DNA of 64,000 bases from Leguminivora glycinivorella (lineage: Eukaryota; Arthropoda; Insecta; Lepidoptera; Tortricidae). Positions 63,151 through 64,000 of this stretch are shown here, one piece after another. Numbering within the stretch: the stretch's first letter is position 1; each line of letters starts with the position of its first letter. The notes beneath the pieces are model-generated. The model searched no databases. It saw only the letters and a program-made list of their open reading frames with translations, and was not told where the DNA came from. Made by a program: the position numbers and the translations under genes. Location of the stretch: NCBI RefSeq assembly GCF_023078275.1, contig NC_062990.1, positions 10,059,549 through 10,123,548 on the forward strand, in the 5' to 3' direction.

Positions 63151-63334
63151 GATGCCTTTGACAACGCGTAGGGTTAGCCCCGTTCCGCGTTAGCCGCGCA
63201 CCACGGCATCTGAAAGGATAACAATTTAAAAGTTTTGTAACATAATATTAATATTGGGTTTTCCCAGGAATATCAGAAAACGTCTTGTATTTTTTAATAG
63301 TTGTTTGATAGGGCTTATTTGGGGAAATGCGAGT

Positions 63335-63400
63335 GATAGGGTCGAGTGGAAGAAGAGAGGGGAGGCCTTTGCCCAGCAGTGGGACACTAAAGCAGGCTAA
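63335..63400 (+). mobile_element. 3' end of an RTE-type LINE (last codons)
   Basis: Translates as DRVEWKKRGEAFAQQWDTKA plus Gly and a stop. This is the characteristic C-terminus of RTE-like reverse transcriptases in Lepidoptera (from memory). The upstream ~80 bp is degenerate. Confidence 0.7.
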
Positions 63401-63609
63401 AAAAAAAGAGGCATATTTATTATTATTTCCGGTATAAAATTTCATATTTAAAATTAAAACTAGACTTCAAAGTTTTATTTGTCCATCCGGCAATTTTTTT
63501 TAGTTTACCTTGTTACTTCTTCTATATAAAACATAAAAAGAGATATAAGATAATAGTATTAGGTATTTCATACTAACTGTATATACTGATTATTTTACCC
63601 TGGACCAGG

Positions 63610-63780
63610 GGCGGCTCACTCCGCGATCCTTTCGCCGCGCTACAAGTACATGCCGGCGGCCGCGAGTTCGCGGCCCATTCAGTGGCGACGACCTTCGCGC
63701 GGCGCAATAGAATTCAATGTCGTCTGCACGCGTGCGGTCCGTTTGTTAATGTAGGTAAGAATTTAGAATGGCGGCGTTTT
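63610..63780. other. GC-rich island, nature uncertain
   Basis: A GC-rich stretch (CTTTCGCCGCGCTACAAGTA, CCGGCGGCCGCGAGTTCGCG) in AT-rich surroundings, ending in TTAATGTAGGTAAGA, a possible splice donor. It could be a promoter with first exon of a gene to the right, or a GC-rich dispersed repeat. I lean to a repeat because I recall similar sequence in other lepidopteran DNA. Confidence 0.3.
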
Positions 63781-63867
63781 GTGAACATCAAAGGAGTGAG
63801 CCTTCTGTACTTGTACTATTATATATTCTGTGCCTGGACACACAACCTGACAGTTGTTCATGGATAA

Positions 63868-64000
63868 AGTTATACAGTAACCCCCTATTCATAAACGTAC
63901 ACTAAAGTTATCAAACCGATAAAGTTCGTTTGTCCCTGTCCGACGTATTGGTGTGGTAGAAAAGGACAAAGGAACTTTATCGGTTTGATAACTTTAGTGA
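63868..64000. repeat. Inverted-repeat element M4 (right end cut by window)
   Basis: TTCATAAACGTACACTAAAG and the arms ACTAAAGTTATCAAACCGAT / ATCGGTTTGATAACTTTAGT are complementary. The right arm runs to the last base of the window. Confidence 0.8.

Overview
The window is insect nuclear DNA, most probably from a moth or butterfly (Lepidoptera). It is AT-rich, its genes are split by GT-AG introns, and most of its length is dispersed repeats: tRNA-derived SINEs, Helitron-like elements ending in CTAGT, many short inverted-repeat elements and LINE fragments. I found no bacterial operon, CRISPR array or plasmid feature.

Two sets of host genes are supported. The first is a complete six-exon GTP cyclohydrolase I gene (GCH1, Punch in flies) on the + strand, coding positions 14825-26258. 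It gives a 289-residue enzyme for the first step of pteridine and tetrahydrobiopterin synthesis. Its intron 4 carries four degenerate tandem copies of the 3' half of exon 4, including the splice donor. The second is a tandem family of three secreted proteins on the + strand (36946-37917, 45609-46514, 52617-53639). Each has an intronless reading frame, a signal peptide and a shared motif (YT-x-x-HDIV ... YFGA-x-DGIY). I place them tentatively with the lepidopteran ommochrome-binding-protein-like, propeller-type proteins. All three have a splice acceptor 4-8 bases before the ATG, so each probably has a non-coding first exon that I could not locate.

Layout. 1-14 kb: repeats and unannotated AT-rich DNA, with an internally deleted Gypsy-type LTR element (4365-7779) that has 120-bp identical LTRs, a primer-binding site, a polypurine tract and a 5-bp target duplication; a tRNA-like sequence lies at 8.04 kb. 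14-28 kb: GCH1 with repeat-filled introns and an AT-rich 3' region. 28-36.9 kb: gene-poor, with nested elements (a hAT-type element inside a Helitron-like copy; a 1.7-kb inverted-repeat element inside another repeat). 36.9-53.7 kb: the secreted-protein cluster, interrupted by a 5'-truncated LINE (about 39.7-43.7 kb) with an intact endonuclease/reverse-transcriptase frame, a striking multi-arm palindrome at 38.1 kb, and a 1-kb foldback element at 50.6-51.6 kb. 54-64 kb: short inverted-repeat elements, a dead Tc1-type transposon with perfect 30-bp ends and TA duplications (58396-60081), a short tandem repeat and the 3' end of an RTE-type LINE.

Pteridine synthesis (GCH1) and ommochrome binding both concern insect pigments, so their closeness is worth noting. 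It rests on a tentative family call, and no shared regulation is visible.
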